From: Acidobacteriota bacterium
GTDB lineage: Bacteria; Acidobacteriota; Terriglobia; Acidiferrales; UBA7541
DNA: 64,000 nt
Direction: 5' to 3'
Assembly: GCA_013289835.1 (NCBI GenBank)
Contig: JABCZG010000019.1
Location: forward strand, 30,838-94,837
This document shows positions 54,920 to 63,765 of this stretch, piece by piece (position 1 is the stretch's first letter; each line of letters begins with the position of its first letter). The notes under the pieces were generated by a model that did not search any database, was not told the DNA's origin, and was given only the letters and a program-made list of their open reading frames with translations. The position numbers were made by a program, and so were the translations under genes.

Positions 54920-57142
54920 TTATTGGCCGGCTTGGAAGACGCGCTCGACGCCGTACACGCCGGAGATTTTTCTAATGTTAACGAGAATGGTTTCGAGCTG
55001 GCGCCGGTCGGCAATTTCGAGATTGGCGTCAATGCGCGCGTTCAGCTTGTCCGGGCGGCTTTCCAGATTGTGGATATTCGAGCCGGCGCTGCTGATGACC
55101 GCGGTAATATCAGCGAGCAAGCCGGCGCGGTCCTTGGCGCGAATCGACAGTTGCACGGGGAAGGTGGCCGATCCTTCGCCGCCCCACTCGACAGCGATGC
55201 GCCGTTCCGTCTGATACATGAGGCTCTGCACGTTGGGGCAGGTGCGCGTGTGCACGGCGACGCCGCGGCCGCGCGTGATGTAGCCGATAATTTCGTCGCC
55301 CGGAATCGGGTTGCAACACTTGGCCCTATACACCAGCAGGTCGTCATGGCCCTTGACGATTAGCGGGGCTTCGCCAAAACCCAGCATGCGCTTGACGGTT
55401 TTGACCAGCGTCGGCTTCGTATCTACGACTTCGGGCTCGGCTGCCTTGGCCGGTTCGCCGAGGACGCGCGTGAGCACCTGGCGTGCGGAGTATTTTCCAA
55501 AGCCGACGGCGGCATACAGATCTTCAATCTTGGAAAGGCCGTAGTCGGTGGTGAGTTTGAGCATGTCCGCTTCAGGGATTTTCTTCAAACTGCGGCCGAA
55601 GTGCCGCGCTTCGTTTTCGAGCAGGCGCTTACCCATTTCGGTGGCTTCTTCGCGCTCCTGCTCGTTGATCCAGTGACGAATTTTGCTTTTGGCGTGCGAT
55701 GACTTCACGAAGCTCAGCCAGTCGTGGCTGGGCCGGTGGCCTTTCTGCGTGAGAATTTCGACCACGTCGCCGCTGGTGATCTCATGCCGCAGTGAAACCA
55801 TCTGCCCATTCACTTTCGCGCCCACGCACTGATGCCCGACTTCGGTGTGCACCAGGTACGCAAAATCCACAGGAGTGGCGCCGCGCGGAAGTTCCATCAC
55901 GCGGCCTTTCGGCGTGAACGCGTACACTTCCAGCGGCGCGAGATCGATTTTGAGTGTGGATAGAAATTCGCCCGGCTCTTGCAGTTCCTGCGACCATTCA
56001 ATCAACTGCCGCATCCAGGTGATGCGCTGGTCGTCGTCTTCGGACGCGGGCTTGCCGGATTTGTATTTCCAGTGTGCCGCCACGCCTTCTTCCGCGATGC
56101 GGTGCATTTCCTGCGTACGGATTTGCACTTCGAAGGCCTGGCCGCCATGCAACACCGTGGTGTGCAGCGACTGGTACAGATTCGGTCGCGGCATCGCTAT
56201 GTAATCCTTGAAGCGCCCGGGCACTGGCCGCCAAATGTGGTGGACCACGCCGAGCGCCGCGTAGCAGTTGCGCTCGGAATCCGTGATGACGCGCACGGCG
56301 AGCAGATCGTAGATCTGCTCAAGTCCGCTATCCTGGCGCACGGTTTTTTGATGCAACGAATACAGGCTCTTCACACGCTTTTCGAGTTCCGCGGGAATAC
56401 CGGCCTCAACGAGCTTCGTCTGAATGGTGGCTTGCACTTCCTCGAGAAATTTCTTGTGAACTGCCTCCTTATCGCTGACTTCCTTTTGCAGCGCAAGGAA
56501 CGATTCGGGCTCGAGATAGCGGAATGCTAGATCTTCCAGCTCGCCGCGCACCACGCCCATTCCCAGGCGGTGCGCGATGGGCGCGTAAATCTCCAGCGTC
56601 TCCCGCGCGATTTTCTGCTGCTTGGCGGGCTCGAGGTATTCGAGCGTGCGCATGTTGTGCAGCCGGTCGGCCAGCTTGACGAGGACCACGCGGACGTCAT
56701 GCACCATCGCCAGAAGCATTTTGCGAACGGTTTCCGCCTGGCGCGTTTCCGGCGCCATCATGTTCAGGCGGCCGATTTTCGTGACGCCCTGGACGAGATG
56801 CGCAACTTCCGCGCCGAAACGCTCCTCAATACGCGAGACGGGATATTCCGTGTCTTCTATGGCGTCGTGAAGCAGCGCCGCGGTCAGCGTGGTGGCATCG
56901 AGGCGCATGTCGGCGAGAATGTGCGCGACTTCGAGAAGATGCGAGAGATACGGTTCGCCGGATTGCCGGAACTGCGCGCGGTGCCGCTCGGTGGCGATCT
57001 CGTAGGCCCGGCGAACCATCCAGGGATCTTCGGAGGGGCGGTTCTTGCGCAGCTTTTCGAGGAGTTCCTCGAAGCGCGAGTTGAGCTGGCGCACCGCGCG
57101 ATCGCGGTCAAAGCTCAGCGGGATTTTGTCCGGCGACGGCAT
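54920..57142 (-). CDS. rel: Bifunctional (p)ppGpp synthetase/hydrolase (Rel/SpoT)
   Basis: 740 residues, the full-length RSH form. The N-terminal HD hydrolase has 'HD' at 92-93 and 'ED' at 96-97 ('LLHDAIEDTEYP'). The synthetase domain contains 'RFKDYIAMPRPNLYQSLHTTV'. The TGS domain ('VYAFTPKGRVMELPRGATPVDFAY') and a C-terminal ACT domain ('VQLSIRAKDRAGLLADITAVI') are both present, preceded by the conserved 'AKCCNPIPGDEIIGYITRGRG'. It is presumably the sole RSH for the stringent response. Both catalytic sites look intact. The gene is monocistronic. Confidence 0.96.
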   Translation of the reverse strand: MPSPDKIPLSFDRDRAVRQLNSRFEELLEKLRKNRPSEDPWMVRRAYEIATERHRAQFRQSGEPYLSHLLEVAHILADMRLDATTLTAALLHDAIEDTEYPVSRIEERFGAEVAHLVQGVTKIGRLNMMAPETRQAETVRKMLLAMVHDVRVVLVKLADRLHNMRTLEYLEPAKQQKIARETLEIYAPIAHRLGMGVVRGELEDLAFRYLEPESFLALQKEVSDKEAVHKKFLEEVQATIQTKLVEAGIPAELEKRVKSLYSLHQKTVRQDSGLEQIYDLLAVRVITDSERNCYAALGVVHHIWRPVPGRFKDYIAMPRPNLYQSLHTTVLHGGQAFEVQIRTQEMHRIAEEGVAAHWKYKSGKPASEDDDQRITWMRQLIEWSQELQEPGEFLSTLKIDLAPLEVYAFTPKGRVMELPRGATPVDFAYLVHTEVGHQCVGAKVNGQMVSLRHEITSGDVVEILTQKGHRPSHDWLSFVKSSHAKSKIRHWINEQEREEATEMGKRLLENEARHFGRSLKKIPEADMLKLTTDYGLSKIEDLYAAVGFGKYSARQVLTRVLGEPAKAAEPEVVDTKPTLVKTVKRMLGFGEAPLIVKGHDDLLVYRAKCCNPIPGDEIIGYITRGRGVAVHTRTCPNVQSLMYQTERRIAVEWGGEGSATFPVQLSIRAKDRAGLLADITAVISSAGSNIHNLESRPDKLNARIDANLEIADRRQLETILVNIRKISGVYGVERVFQAGQ

Positions 57143-57210
57143 ATCCTAGTTTACGCCTGAAGCGCTCCTCCCGCGAATCAACCTTCTACTCACCGTCGAT
57201 ATAAGGCAGG

Positions 57211-58176
57211 TCAGGCAGCGTTTCTTCTGATTTCCTTAATCCCATGTCCAAGATGCCGCCGCAGAAGCGTCCTCAGGGTCACGCCATCGGCGTATCCCAC
57301 GCGCGCAGCAATCTCTTCCACACTCTCGGCGGTCGTCTTCAGCAGATGCACGGCGCGCTCCACACGCAGCTCCTGGAAATACGAAAGTGGCGACTTCCCC
57401 AGCACGGATTGCATGCGCCGGGCCAAGGTTCTCTTGCTTGAACCGGCTGCTGCGGCGGCATCGTCCAGGGAAAAGCCATACGTCAGCCGGCCTCGCGCCC
57501 AGCGCTCGAACCGCTCGACCAACGGATCCGAGTGCGCCAAATGATCGGTAAGGCTGTAGGCAGACTGCGACGGCCGCGAATCCACAACCAGGTACTTCGC
57601 GGTCAACGCGGCAAGTCTCGGGCTTTTCTGCCGGATCAGCCAGAGGGCCAGGTCCATGTGGCTTAGCGCGGCTCCCGCCGTGACGAATTTCCCGGATTTT
57701 ACGATCATTCGCGATTCATCCAGCCGCACCTTCGGATATCTCTGGCGAAAGAAGGGACCCAGCCACCAAGTTGTTGTCGAGTCCTGGTTATCGAGCAGTC
57801 CGGACTCCGCCAGAACAAATGTCCCGATACACGCAGCCGCGGTGCCTGCGCCTCGCTCCGACCAGGAGCGTAGCGTCTGCGCTGCGTCGCTCACATCGGC
57901 CCTCGCCAGCGCCGCCTGCAGCGGACCTGGCATCTTGAATCCGATCGCGGGAACCACCACCCAATCGGGAACCACCCTCAGTGGGGCCCCAGCGACGGGA
58001 ACGGTCAACCCTTGCGAAGTTTTGACCGCCTTACGCATTCCGACAATTGTGACGTTGAAGCGCGGCGAGGTCAGCCCAGACATTTCCGCGAGCTCATTCG
58101 CCGTCTGAAACGCGTCCAACACCGTCGCCAAGCCGGTGTCAAAAACTCCATCCAGCGCCAGCACGAAAACCTTCAT
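57211..58176 (-). CDS. GlxA-family transcriptional regulator (DJ-1/PfpI plus AraC)
   Basis: 321 residues from the ATG at 58176 (MKVFVLALDGVFDTGLATVL). The N-terminal two thirds form a DJ-1/PfpI-like ligand-binding domain with the Cys loop 'AACIGTFVLAESGLLD'. The C-terminal third has the AraC double helix-turn-helix ('GFSLDDAAAAAGSSKRTLARRMQSVLGKSPLSYFQELRVERAVHLLKTTAESVEEIAARVGYADGVTLRTLLRRHLG', see 57230-57470). It is divergent from the small monooxygenase gene, with about 100 bp between, and probably regulates it. The inducer is unknown. Confidence 0.92.
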   Translation of the reverse strand: MKVFVLALDGVFDTGLATVLDAFQTANELAEMSGLTSPRFNVTIVGMRKAVKTSQGLTVPVAGAPLRVVPDWVVVPAIGFKMPGPLQAALARADVSDAAQTLRSWSERGAGTAAACIGTFVLAESGLLDNQDSTTTWWLGPFFRQRYPKVRLDESRMIVKSGKFVTAGAALSHMDLALWLIRQKSPRLAALTAKYLVVDSRPSQSAYSLTDHLAHSDPLVERFERWARGRLTYGFSLDDAAAAAGSSKRTLARRMQSVLGKSPLSYFQELRVERAVHLLKTTAESVEEIAARVGYADGVTLRTLLRRHLGHGIKEIRRNAA

Positions 58177-58278
58177 GGCAAATATGATATCATCTTTGGC
58201 GATCTTGCCAATGGCCTTTTCGCCGTGGCAAGAGCTATGCTGCGTCGTCTGGAATGGATTCACTCAAGGAGAAAACCG

Positions 58279-58581
58279 ATGTATACCGTCGCATTGTTCG
58301 TCCGTTTGGAAGCTAAAGCCGGCGAAGAAAACGAAGTAGCCAAGTTCCTGGAAGCGGGGCTGGCCATGGCCAACCAAGAAGTCACCACGCCGATCTGGTT
58401 CGCCCTGCGATTGGGCCCCACAACCTTTGGCATCTTCGACGCCTTCACCGACGAAAGCGGTCGCCAAGCCCACCTGAATGGCCCCATCGCCAAAGCGCTC
58501 ATGGCCAAAGCGCCCGAACTGTTCTCCAAACCGCCGGCCATCGAACGCGTGGATGTCCTTGGCGCAAAACTTCCGAAATAA
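58279..58581 (+). CDS. Antibiotic-biosynthesis-monooxygenase (ABM/YgiN) domain protein
   Basis: A 100-residue ABM-fold protein starting MYTVALFVRLEAKAG, the usual N-terminus of these small ferredoxin-like-fold enzymes. 'FGIFDAFTDESGRQAHLNGP' and 'IERVDVLGAKLPK' match the YgiN-like group, which act as cofactor-free quinol or related monooxygenases. The ATG at 58279 follows AAGGAG by seven nt. It is divergent from the GlxA-type regulator, the likely control partner. Confidence 0.85.
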   Translation: MYTVALFVRLEAKAGEENEVAKFLEAGLAMANQEVTTPIWFALRLGPTTFGIFDAFTDESGRQAHLNGPIAKALMAKAPELFSKPPAIERVDVLGAKLPK

Positions 58582-58727
58582 TGGGCTCGTCATATCCGCA
58601 TGAATCCCGCCTGCCGGGCGGCTACCAACGTCGAGGGTGCTCCGTTCGTGCGCAGCGTGAGTGGGGGCTTTCGGTTCTCTATCTTTCAATTTCTGTTTTC
58701 TAACCTTCGGCTCGTGCGTGCGGAGAA

Positions 58728-59079
58728 TTAGAAGAAGAGTTCGGGAGAGATGTGGAAGCGGCGGCTGAGACGCTTGATGTGGTCTTTGTTGAGATTGCGT
58801 TTGCCATTCAGGACTTCGGAGACAATGCTGGGAGTGCCGAAGACAATCGGCCAGGTCCTTTTGAAGGAGGCCATGCTGGTCGATGAGGAATTGGAGAACT
58901 TCGAGGGGCTTGGCGCGCGGCAATGCATAGTTGCGGGACTCGAAATCCTCGATCAAGAGGGTCAAGAGCCCGGCAAGCTCCTTCTCGGCAGAAGTGAGCT
59001 TCTTGCTGCGGCGGTCCAGTTCGTAGGGAAATTTCTTGAGGAGCTCGATGTATTCGAGGCTGGCGGTAAGAGTGCTCAT
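58728..59079 (-). pseudogene. HigA-like antitoxin (XRE helix-turn-helix) with a one-base frameshift
   Basis: Two reading frames together give one XRE/HigA antitoxin. From the ATG at 59079 (MSTLTASLEYIELLKKFPYEL) the frame runs through 'VLQFLIDQHGLLQKDLADC'. The second frame continues with 'VFGTPSIVSEVLNGKRNL' and '...SRRFHISPELFF'. The join is a single extra base near 58845 (minus strand GCCGAT-T-GTCTTC). Removing it restores an intact protein of about 116 residues. It is a recently broken gene or a sequencing error. No HigB toxin gene is next to it; the neighbour upstream is hicAB. Confidence 0.8.
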
Positions 59080-59178
59080 TCTTTCCAGCCTCTCGTGCTG
59101 CACTTGGCGTGGCGCGTTGAACAGTGCTAAGGAAATGTCGGGCAGGTGCGGGTGCTCCGAGCGGTTCTGCGGAAATGC

Positions 59179-59388
59179 TCAGGCGAAGGCGAGGCGGCCG
59201 CGCGGCGCCGGGATGGGCCGGCCGAGTTCCTTGGCGGTTTCGATCCATTCCTGAATGATGACCTCAACGTTGGCAAGAGCTTCCTTGTAGGTCTTTCCGT
59301 CGGCGGCACAGCCCGGGAGCTCCGGTACTTCAGCGATAAAGGCCTCGTCCGCCTGACTCCAATAGATGATGATCTCGTATCTAGGCAT
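59179..59388 (-). CDS. hicB: HicB antitoxin (second locus)
   Basis: A 69-residue HicB-type protein of the short form (UPF0150-like): 'MPRYEIIIYWSQADEAFIAEVPELPGCAADGKTYKEALANVEVIIQEWIETAKELGRPIP'. The 'EVPELPGCAADGKTYKEALANV' stretch is the HicB signature. Unlike the hicB at 42.2 kb it follows the toxin gene, overlapping its 3' end by 8 bp, giving the order hicA-hicB. It lacks a C-terminal DNA-binding domain. Confidence 0.88.
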   Translation of the reverse strand: MPRYEIIIYWSQADEAFIAEVPELPGCAADGKTYKEALANVEVIIQEWIETAKELGRPIPAPRGRLAFA

Positions 59389-59641
59389 CGGCTTCTCCGG
59401 CCAAGCGATAGTTGATTATAACATTCCAGACCTGTTTCACCTGATAGGGTTTGCACTTCCCAGAGTGCGATTGCAAGTTAAGGATCTCGGCAACGCCGTC
59501 GCGAAAGAAGATATGGCGGCTCCCCTTGGTGCGCTCACGAAACCCAAGCCGCTTTAGAAGTTGCACCATGCCGGAAAAGGGAATGTTTGCGTCAGAGTCG
59601 CCTCTCAGAATTTGGTCGAGGAGTTTGTTCGCAGGTGCCAT
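59381..59641 (-). CDS. hicA: HicA-like toxin (second locus)
   Basis: An 86-residue HicA-type toxin from ATG at 59641 (MAPANKLLDQILRG). The core 'MVQLLKRLGFRERTKGSRHIFFRDGVAEILNLQSHSGKCKPYQVKQVWNVIINY' matches HicA, with the catalytic His at 43 in 'GSRHIFF'. It is upstream of hicB. A longer reading to 59689 adds residues not expected for the family. The gene precedes the broken HigA locus on the same strand. Confidence 0.83.
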   Translation of the reverse strand: MAPANKLLDQILRGDSDANIPFSGMVQLLKRLGFRERTKGSRHIFFRDGVAEILNLQSHSGKCKPYQVKQVWNVIINYRLAGEADA

Positions 59642-59734
59642 GTTGAAGAGGAGTGCTGAAGCGTAACGAAAGGCTCCAACCGATGGCAAGCTTCGCGAGA
59701 GTTTAGCGAATAAAAAGCAAGCTGCGCGCAGCGA

Positions 59735-60589
59735 TCAGGACGGTTGCGAGGGCTGCTCGGCGCGCTTTTGCTTTATTTCCTTGACCTTGTCGATGAGGTC
59801 GTCGGCCTGTTTCTGGAGCGAGGCGCGTTCTTCGGCGCTCTCCACCATATCGGCCTTGCGGCGATAGAGCAGGTTGAGATAGGCCATGGCGTCGTCGTAA
59901 TCGGGACGGATCTGAATGGCTTTCTGCAAATCGGCGATGCCTTCGTCAACCATGGGGCCGTATTTAGCGGCGTAGTCCGTGCGCACCGCGGCCGGAAGCG
60001 GGTCGGTGTCCTTGACCTGCTTGTTGATGTGATCCTTGTTGTACGTCTGGCGGAGTTCGCCATTGGCGCGGAACGCGAGCGTCCAATCAATGACGCCGAT
60101 CCAGTAATAGGGCTCGGGATCGTTGGGCTTCTGCTCGATGTGCTTCTGGTGATAGGTCTTGGACTCTTCGAATTTCTTGGGGTCGTAGGGCGTGCCGGCC
60201 ATCTGGAAGAGAATCGAGCCGACGCCGTCAATGGCGCTGATGTTGACGGGATCTTTTTCCAGGACTTCCTTGAACTCATTGACGGCCTGGGTGCCGAGGC
60301 GCATGTTCTGGTCGGAAGGCGCGCCGGGAATGTACTGGCTGGCGTACGCGGTAGCCAGATAGAGGCGCGCGTTCATCAAGTCAGGATCGAGATCCTTGGC
60401 CTGCTTGAAATCCTCGATAGCGGTGTCGTACTGGCCTGCTTTGAAAGCGGCGACACCTTTGTTGAGGAGGTCGCGGGCCTTCAGCTTGCTGCAGCCGGAA
60501 GCGCCTGCAACGAGAATCAAGAAGGCCGCGAAGGAAGCAGCCCGTCGAGCCGTGCGAACCGATGATGCATGAGTCATCGAAGCGTCCAT
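59735..60589 (-). CDS. TPR lipoprotein in the ExbB/ExbD/TonB cluster
   Basis: 284 residues with a lipoprotein signal (lipobox ASGC after a hydrophobic stretch near residue 33). Tetratricopeptide repeats follow: 'DLLNKGVAAFKAGQYDTAIEDFKQAKDLDPDLMNARLYLATAY' and 'NEFKEVLEKDPVNISAIDGVGSILFQMAG'. The C-terminal 'GIADLQKAIQIRPDYDDAMAYLNLLYRRKADM' closes the repeat block. It sits at the 3' end of the exbB-exbD-tonB cluster on the same strand and may couple the motor to an outer-membrane or periplasmic task. Its partner is not known. Confidence 0.85.
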   Translation of the reverse strand: MDASMTHASSVRTARRAASFAAFLILVAGASGCSKLKARDLLNKGVAAFKAGQYDTAIEDFKQAKDLDPDLMNARLYLATAYASQYIPGAPSDQNMRLGTQAVNEFKEVLEKDPVNISAIDGVGSILFQMAGTPYDPKKFEESKTYHQKHIEQKPNDPEPYYWIGVIDWTLAFRANGELRQTYNKDHINKQVKDTDPLPAAVRTDYAAKYGPMVDEGIADLQKAIQIRPDYDDAMAYLNLLYRRKADMVESAEERASLQKQADDLIDKVKEIKQKRAEQPSQPS

Positions 60590-60670
60590 CCCTGCTGAGC
60601 GCGGCCCCCAGAGGAGGGGCCGACGCCAGGATATTCACGTCCACCCTGCGAAGGGCAAATGCAAAACGGT

Positions 60671-61090
60671 TTAGAGGCCTTTTTCCAAGTCCGGCGTCAG
60701 CAGGCCGACTGACGCAATCCCCGAGGTGTGCATGACGTCGATCACTTTGGCCACCACACCAAATTCGACCGGCGCATCGCCGCGGATAAAGGCTATGCGG
60801 CTGGCGCGCATCTTGAAAATTTCCTCGAGCCGGGCGTCCAGGGTTTCGTACGTAACGGCTTCCTGGTTGATGCGCATCGTACCATCGGCCAGAACCTGGA
60901 CCACAATCACGTCGTCGCGCTTGGGTGTGTCGGGAGCCGTTGTGGATGACTGAGGAACCAGCGCATCCAATCCTTTGTTGTGAACCGGAATGATCATAAA
61001 GATCACCAGGAGCACCAGCAGGATGTCAATCAACGGAACAACGTTCATCTCCGAAACCACACCACGCTTACCGCCAACCATCATGCCCAT
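60671..61090 (-). CDS. exbD: ExbD/TolR biopolymer-transport protein (first copy)
   Basis: A 139-residue ExbD-type subunit. The single N-terminal helix carries the proton-path Asp ('VVPLIDILLVLLVIFMII'), followed by a periplasmic domain. It is the most downstream of three exbD copies, separated from the next by about 85 bp. Start at 61090 follows GAGGTGACTC. It lies 80 bp upstream of the TPR lipoprotein gene. Confidence 0.93.
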   Translation of the reverse strand: MGMMVGGKRGVVSEMNVVPLIDILLVLLVIFMIIPVHNKGLDALVPQSSTTAPDTPKRDDVIVVQVLADGTMRINQEAVTYETLDARLEEIFKMRASRIAFIRGDAPVEFGVVAKVIDVMHTSGIASVGLLTPDLEKGL

Positions 61091-61176
61091 GAGTCACCTC
61101 GTTTAGGAGCGAATGCCCCGCGAGGAGGACTCTCACATCGTGCAACCGGGCCGAAACGCAGCCGACCTGCGAAACT

Positions 61177-61605
61177 CTACTGACCAGCCTCGAGCTTGGC
61201 GGTGATCAAACCAATCTTGTCAATGCCGGCGCCGCGCATGATGTCAATGGCGCGGGCGACGTCCATGAACAGTACATCGTTGTCGCCTTTGACGAAAGCA
61301 ATTTTCTCGGCGCGCTCCTTGAAGATCTGTTCCATGCGAGGGCCGAGGCCGTCCCAGTTGGTGTCTTCATTGTTGATCTTGAGCTTGCCGTTGCTGGCGA
61401 CCTGGACGACGACGGTTTTGTTCTCGAGTTCCTGGCTCTGCTGCTGGTTGGGCGAGGGCTGCGGAACAAGCGTATCCAAACCTTTGGGCGTGAGCGGGGT
61501 GATGACCATAAAAATGATGATGAGCACCAGCAAGATGTCAATCAGCGGCACCACGTTGGGCGACGCCATCGATCCGCCGCTTTCTCCTCCTACATCCATC
61601 CCCAT
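61177..61605 (-). CDS. exbD: ExbD/TolR biopolymer-transport protein (second copy)
   Basis: A 142-residue ExbD-type protein from ATG at 61605, with AGGAG seven nt upstream (a longer reading to 61641 lacks one). The helix 'VVPLIDILLVLIIIFMVIT' has the conserved Asp, and the periplasmic part differs clearly from its neighbours ('PNQQQSQELENKTVVVQV'). The three copies have diverged, so they are probably not redundant. Confidence 0.93.
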   Translation of the reverse strand: MGMDVGGESGGSMASPNVVPLIDILLVLIIIFMVITPLTPKGLDTLVPQPSPNQQQSQELENKTVVVQVASNGKLKINNEDTNWDGLGPRMEQIFKERAEKIAFVKGDNDVLFMDVARAIDIMRGAGIDKIGLITAKLEAGQ

Positions 61606-61724
61606 AGCGAGTCTCCTATGAGCCTGAGGTAGAGCGTCCACTCAGGCCATGAAACCGCGCCGGGTGGGATCCGGCGCGGCCGAAACAAATCAGCAAACGA
61701 ACGGCGCAAACAAAAACTGCGTTC

Positions 61725-62174
61725 TCAGTCCGCGGGAGGCGGAGGAGGAGTTGGCTGGTTCTTCTGGATCCGTTCGGTGAGCAAACCGAGCTGATCGACA
61801 CCAGCGGAACGAATTTCGTCAACGACGGCGACGACGTCGCCATACTTGGCGCGGGCGTCGCTCTTGACGTAAACGGTCTTGTCGAGACGGGTGGAGATGC
61901 GATCCTTGATCTGCCCGGTGATATCTTCCTTTTGGATCTTGGTGTTACCGAGGAAGATGCCGCCATCGCGAGTGATGGCCACGATGATGGCGTCGTCTTT
62001 ATCCGCGTCCTGCATGTCGTGCGGATTATTGACGTTGGCCATGTCCACGGAGACGCCCTTCTGCAACATGGGCGTGACCACCATGAAGATGATCAGCAAC
62101 ACGAGCATGATGTCGGCCATGGGAATGACATTGGGGGCCGCCATCTGCGGGCCGGCTTGTGGCTTGTAGGCCAT
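61725..62174 (-). CDS. exbD: ExbD/TolR biopolymer-transport protein (third copy)
   Basis: A 149-residue ExbD-type protein with the transmembrane motif 'VIPMADIMLVLLIIFMVVT' (Asp in a slightly different position context, ADIM). It begins six bp after the exbB stop and so is cotranscribed and most likely the direct ExbB partner. The C-terminus is Pro-rich (PTPPPPPAD). Confidence 0.93.
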   Translation of the reverse strand: MAYKPQAGPQMAAPNVIPMADIMLVLLIIFMVVTPMLQKGVSVDMANVNNPHDMQDADKDDAIIVAITRDGGIFLGNTKIQKEDITGQIKDRISTRLDKTVYVKSDARAKYGDVVAVVDEIRSAGVDQLGLLTERIQKNQPTPPPPPAD

Positions 62175-62180
62175 GGCCGG

Positions 62181-62900
62181 TTACTTCTTGGCGCCGCGGC
62201 GCAGGATGAAGTAGTTGATGAGCTCCATCGAGGAGTTGTCCATCTCGACGTCGAAGGCTTCCACCTTGTTGGTGAAATAGTTGTAGGCCCAGACGGCGGG
62301 GACGGCCACGAGGAGACCGAAGGCGGTGGTGACCAGCGCTTCGGCGATACCGCCGGCGACGGCCGACAGACCAGTGGCTTTGTTCGCGGCGATGCCTTTA
62401 AAGGCGTTCAAGATGCCGACGACCGTGCCGAAGAGTCCGACGAAGGGTGCCGTCGAACCGATGGTGGCGAGGGCGGAGAGGCCGCGCTTCATTTCCGCGT
62501 GCACGATGGCGACGGAGCGCTCGAGACCGCGCTTGGCCGCGTCAATCACGTCGGAGTCCGAAACTTGCTGCGAAGCGGATTGGAATTCGGAGAGGCCCGT
62601 CGCGACGACCTTGGCGATGTGGCTCTTCTTGTTGCGCTCGGCGATGGCGATGGCTTCGTCCAGCTTGCCGTCCTTGAGGGCCCCGGCCACTTGCTGCACG
62701 AAAACGCGCGATTGCTTGCGAGCCGCGCTGTACATCAAAGCGCGGTCAATCATCACGCCGAAGGAATAAATAGAAAGGATGAACAGGATAAAGACCACGA
62801 TTTTTGCCAGAGGGCTCATCGTGCCCCACATGCTGCGGAGGTCCCACTGACTGGCCTCTTGCAGCACCAGGGCTGAAAATACGTACAAGGTGGCTACCAT
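62181..62900 (-). CDS. exbB: ExbB/TolQ proton-channel protein
   Basis: 239 residues of the MotA/TolQ/ExbB family. An N-terminal hydrophobic helix ('IVVFILFILSIYSFGVMIDR') is followed by the cytoplasmic region and two more helices, one with 'STAPFVGLFGTVVGILNAF' (the family signature). AAGGAG lies seven nt before the ATG at 62900. With three exbD and tonB it makes up a complete inner-membrane energy-transducing unit. Confidence 0.94.
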   Translation of the reverse strand: MVATLYVFSALVLQEASQWDLRSMWGTMSPLAKIVVFILFILSIYSFGVMIDRALMYSAARKQSRVFVQQVAGALKDGKLDEAIAIAERNKKSHIAKVVATGLSEFQSASQQVSDSDVIDAAKRGLERSVAIVHAEMKRGLSALATIGSTAPFVGLFGTVVGILNAFKGIAANKATGLSAVAGGIAEALVTTAFGLLVAVPAVWAYNYFTNKVEAFDVEMDNSSMELINYFILRRGAKK

Positions 62901-63019
62901 TCGTTTGCTCCTTAAGTTTCAAGTGACGCCCCAAGTGAAGAAGGGAATCAACAAGAGTGTTTGCGGATCATGCTACCCGGACTGGCGCGTCTGTCCCACG
63001 ACCGGCGCGCCCGACCGTA

Positions 63020-63760
63020 CTACTGGTTGAGAGTAAAAATCACGTCGATCGTTGTGTCGACTTCGACCGGATCGCCATTCAGCAGCGTCGGCTGATAGCG
63101 CCACTGCCGAACCGCATCCAAAGCGGCCTGCTGCAGCAGCGGGTGACCGGAAATGACTTCCAGCTGCTGAATCGTGCCGTCCTTGGAAATGATGGCGTGC
63201 AGGCGGACCGTGCCGTTGATGCGCGTCTGGCGAGCAAGCGGCGGATACACCGGCTGAACACGATTGATAATGCGAGCAGCTTGCACGCTGCCACCGACGC
63301 GGAGCGGGCCAGTCTGCTTCGGCTTCGGGGGAGGTGGTGCCCCACCCATGCCGCCGATCACGCCGCCAAGCACGCCGCCCATGGAGCCGCCGGCTACGCC
63401 GCCAGGAACGCCACCCGTCATACCCATGGCACCGGGGTCGGGTTCGGCGTCTTCCTTAATAATCTTTACATCCTTTGGAATGACCTTGGGGGCCATCAGT
63501 TTGCCCGAATCCATCAAGTGCGCCTGCGGCTTGACGTGGACGATTTGGGCAGCCGCGGGCGGAGGTGGCGGCGGAGGCGGCGGTGGCGGAGCAGTGAGCA
63601 TCGTCGCCATCATGGTCTTGGGAAGCGCCTCGGTGTAAATCAGCGGGATAAGAATCAGGATTCCCAGGAAGGCGACTTGGAACACCATCGAGAGAACCAC
63701 GGTCCAAGGCTTATTCGTCTTCTTGGGATTCGGACTCGAGATCACCATTTCATCGAACAT
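63020..63760 (-). CDS. tonB: TonB energy-transducer
   Basis: 246 residues: one N-terminal membrane helix ('VVLSMVFQVAFLGILILIPL'), a Pro-rich stretch (PPPPPPPPP), a Gly-rich linker ('GGVPGGVAGGSMGGVLGG') and a C-terminal TonB domain ('IINRVQPVYPPLARQTRINGTVRLHAIISKDGTIQQLEVISG...VRQWRYQP'). It spans the periplasm to power TonB-dependent outer-membrane receptors. GGGAGGAGG precedes the ATG at 63760. It lies 119 bp upstream of exbB; its own start is 5 bp past the secF stop. Confidence 0.93.
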   Translation of the reverse strand: MFDEMVISSPNPKKTNKPWTVVLSMVFQVAFLGILILIPLIYTEALPKTMMATMLTAPPPPPPPPPPPAAAQIVHVKPQAHLMDSGKLMAPKVIPKDVKIIKEDAEPDPGAMGMTGGVPGGVAGGSMGGVLGGVIGGMGGAPPPPKPKQTGPLRVGGSVQAARIINRVQPVYPPLARQTRINGTVRLHAIISKDGTIQQLEVISGHPLLQQAALDAVRQWRYQPTLLNGDPVEVDTTIDVIFTLNQ

Positions 63761-63765
63761 GGATC

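Noticed and set aside
59642..59734. Leaderless promoter for the second hicAB
   Set aside because: The best -35/-10 pair (TTGCCA and TACGCT, 18 bp apart) is weak and would leave a leader of about 18 nt, so the pattern of the other two loci is not supported here.
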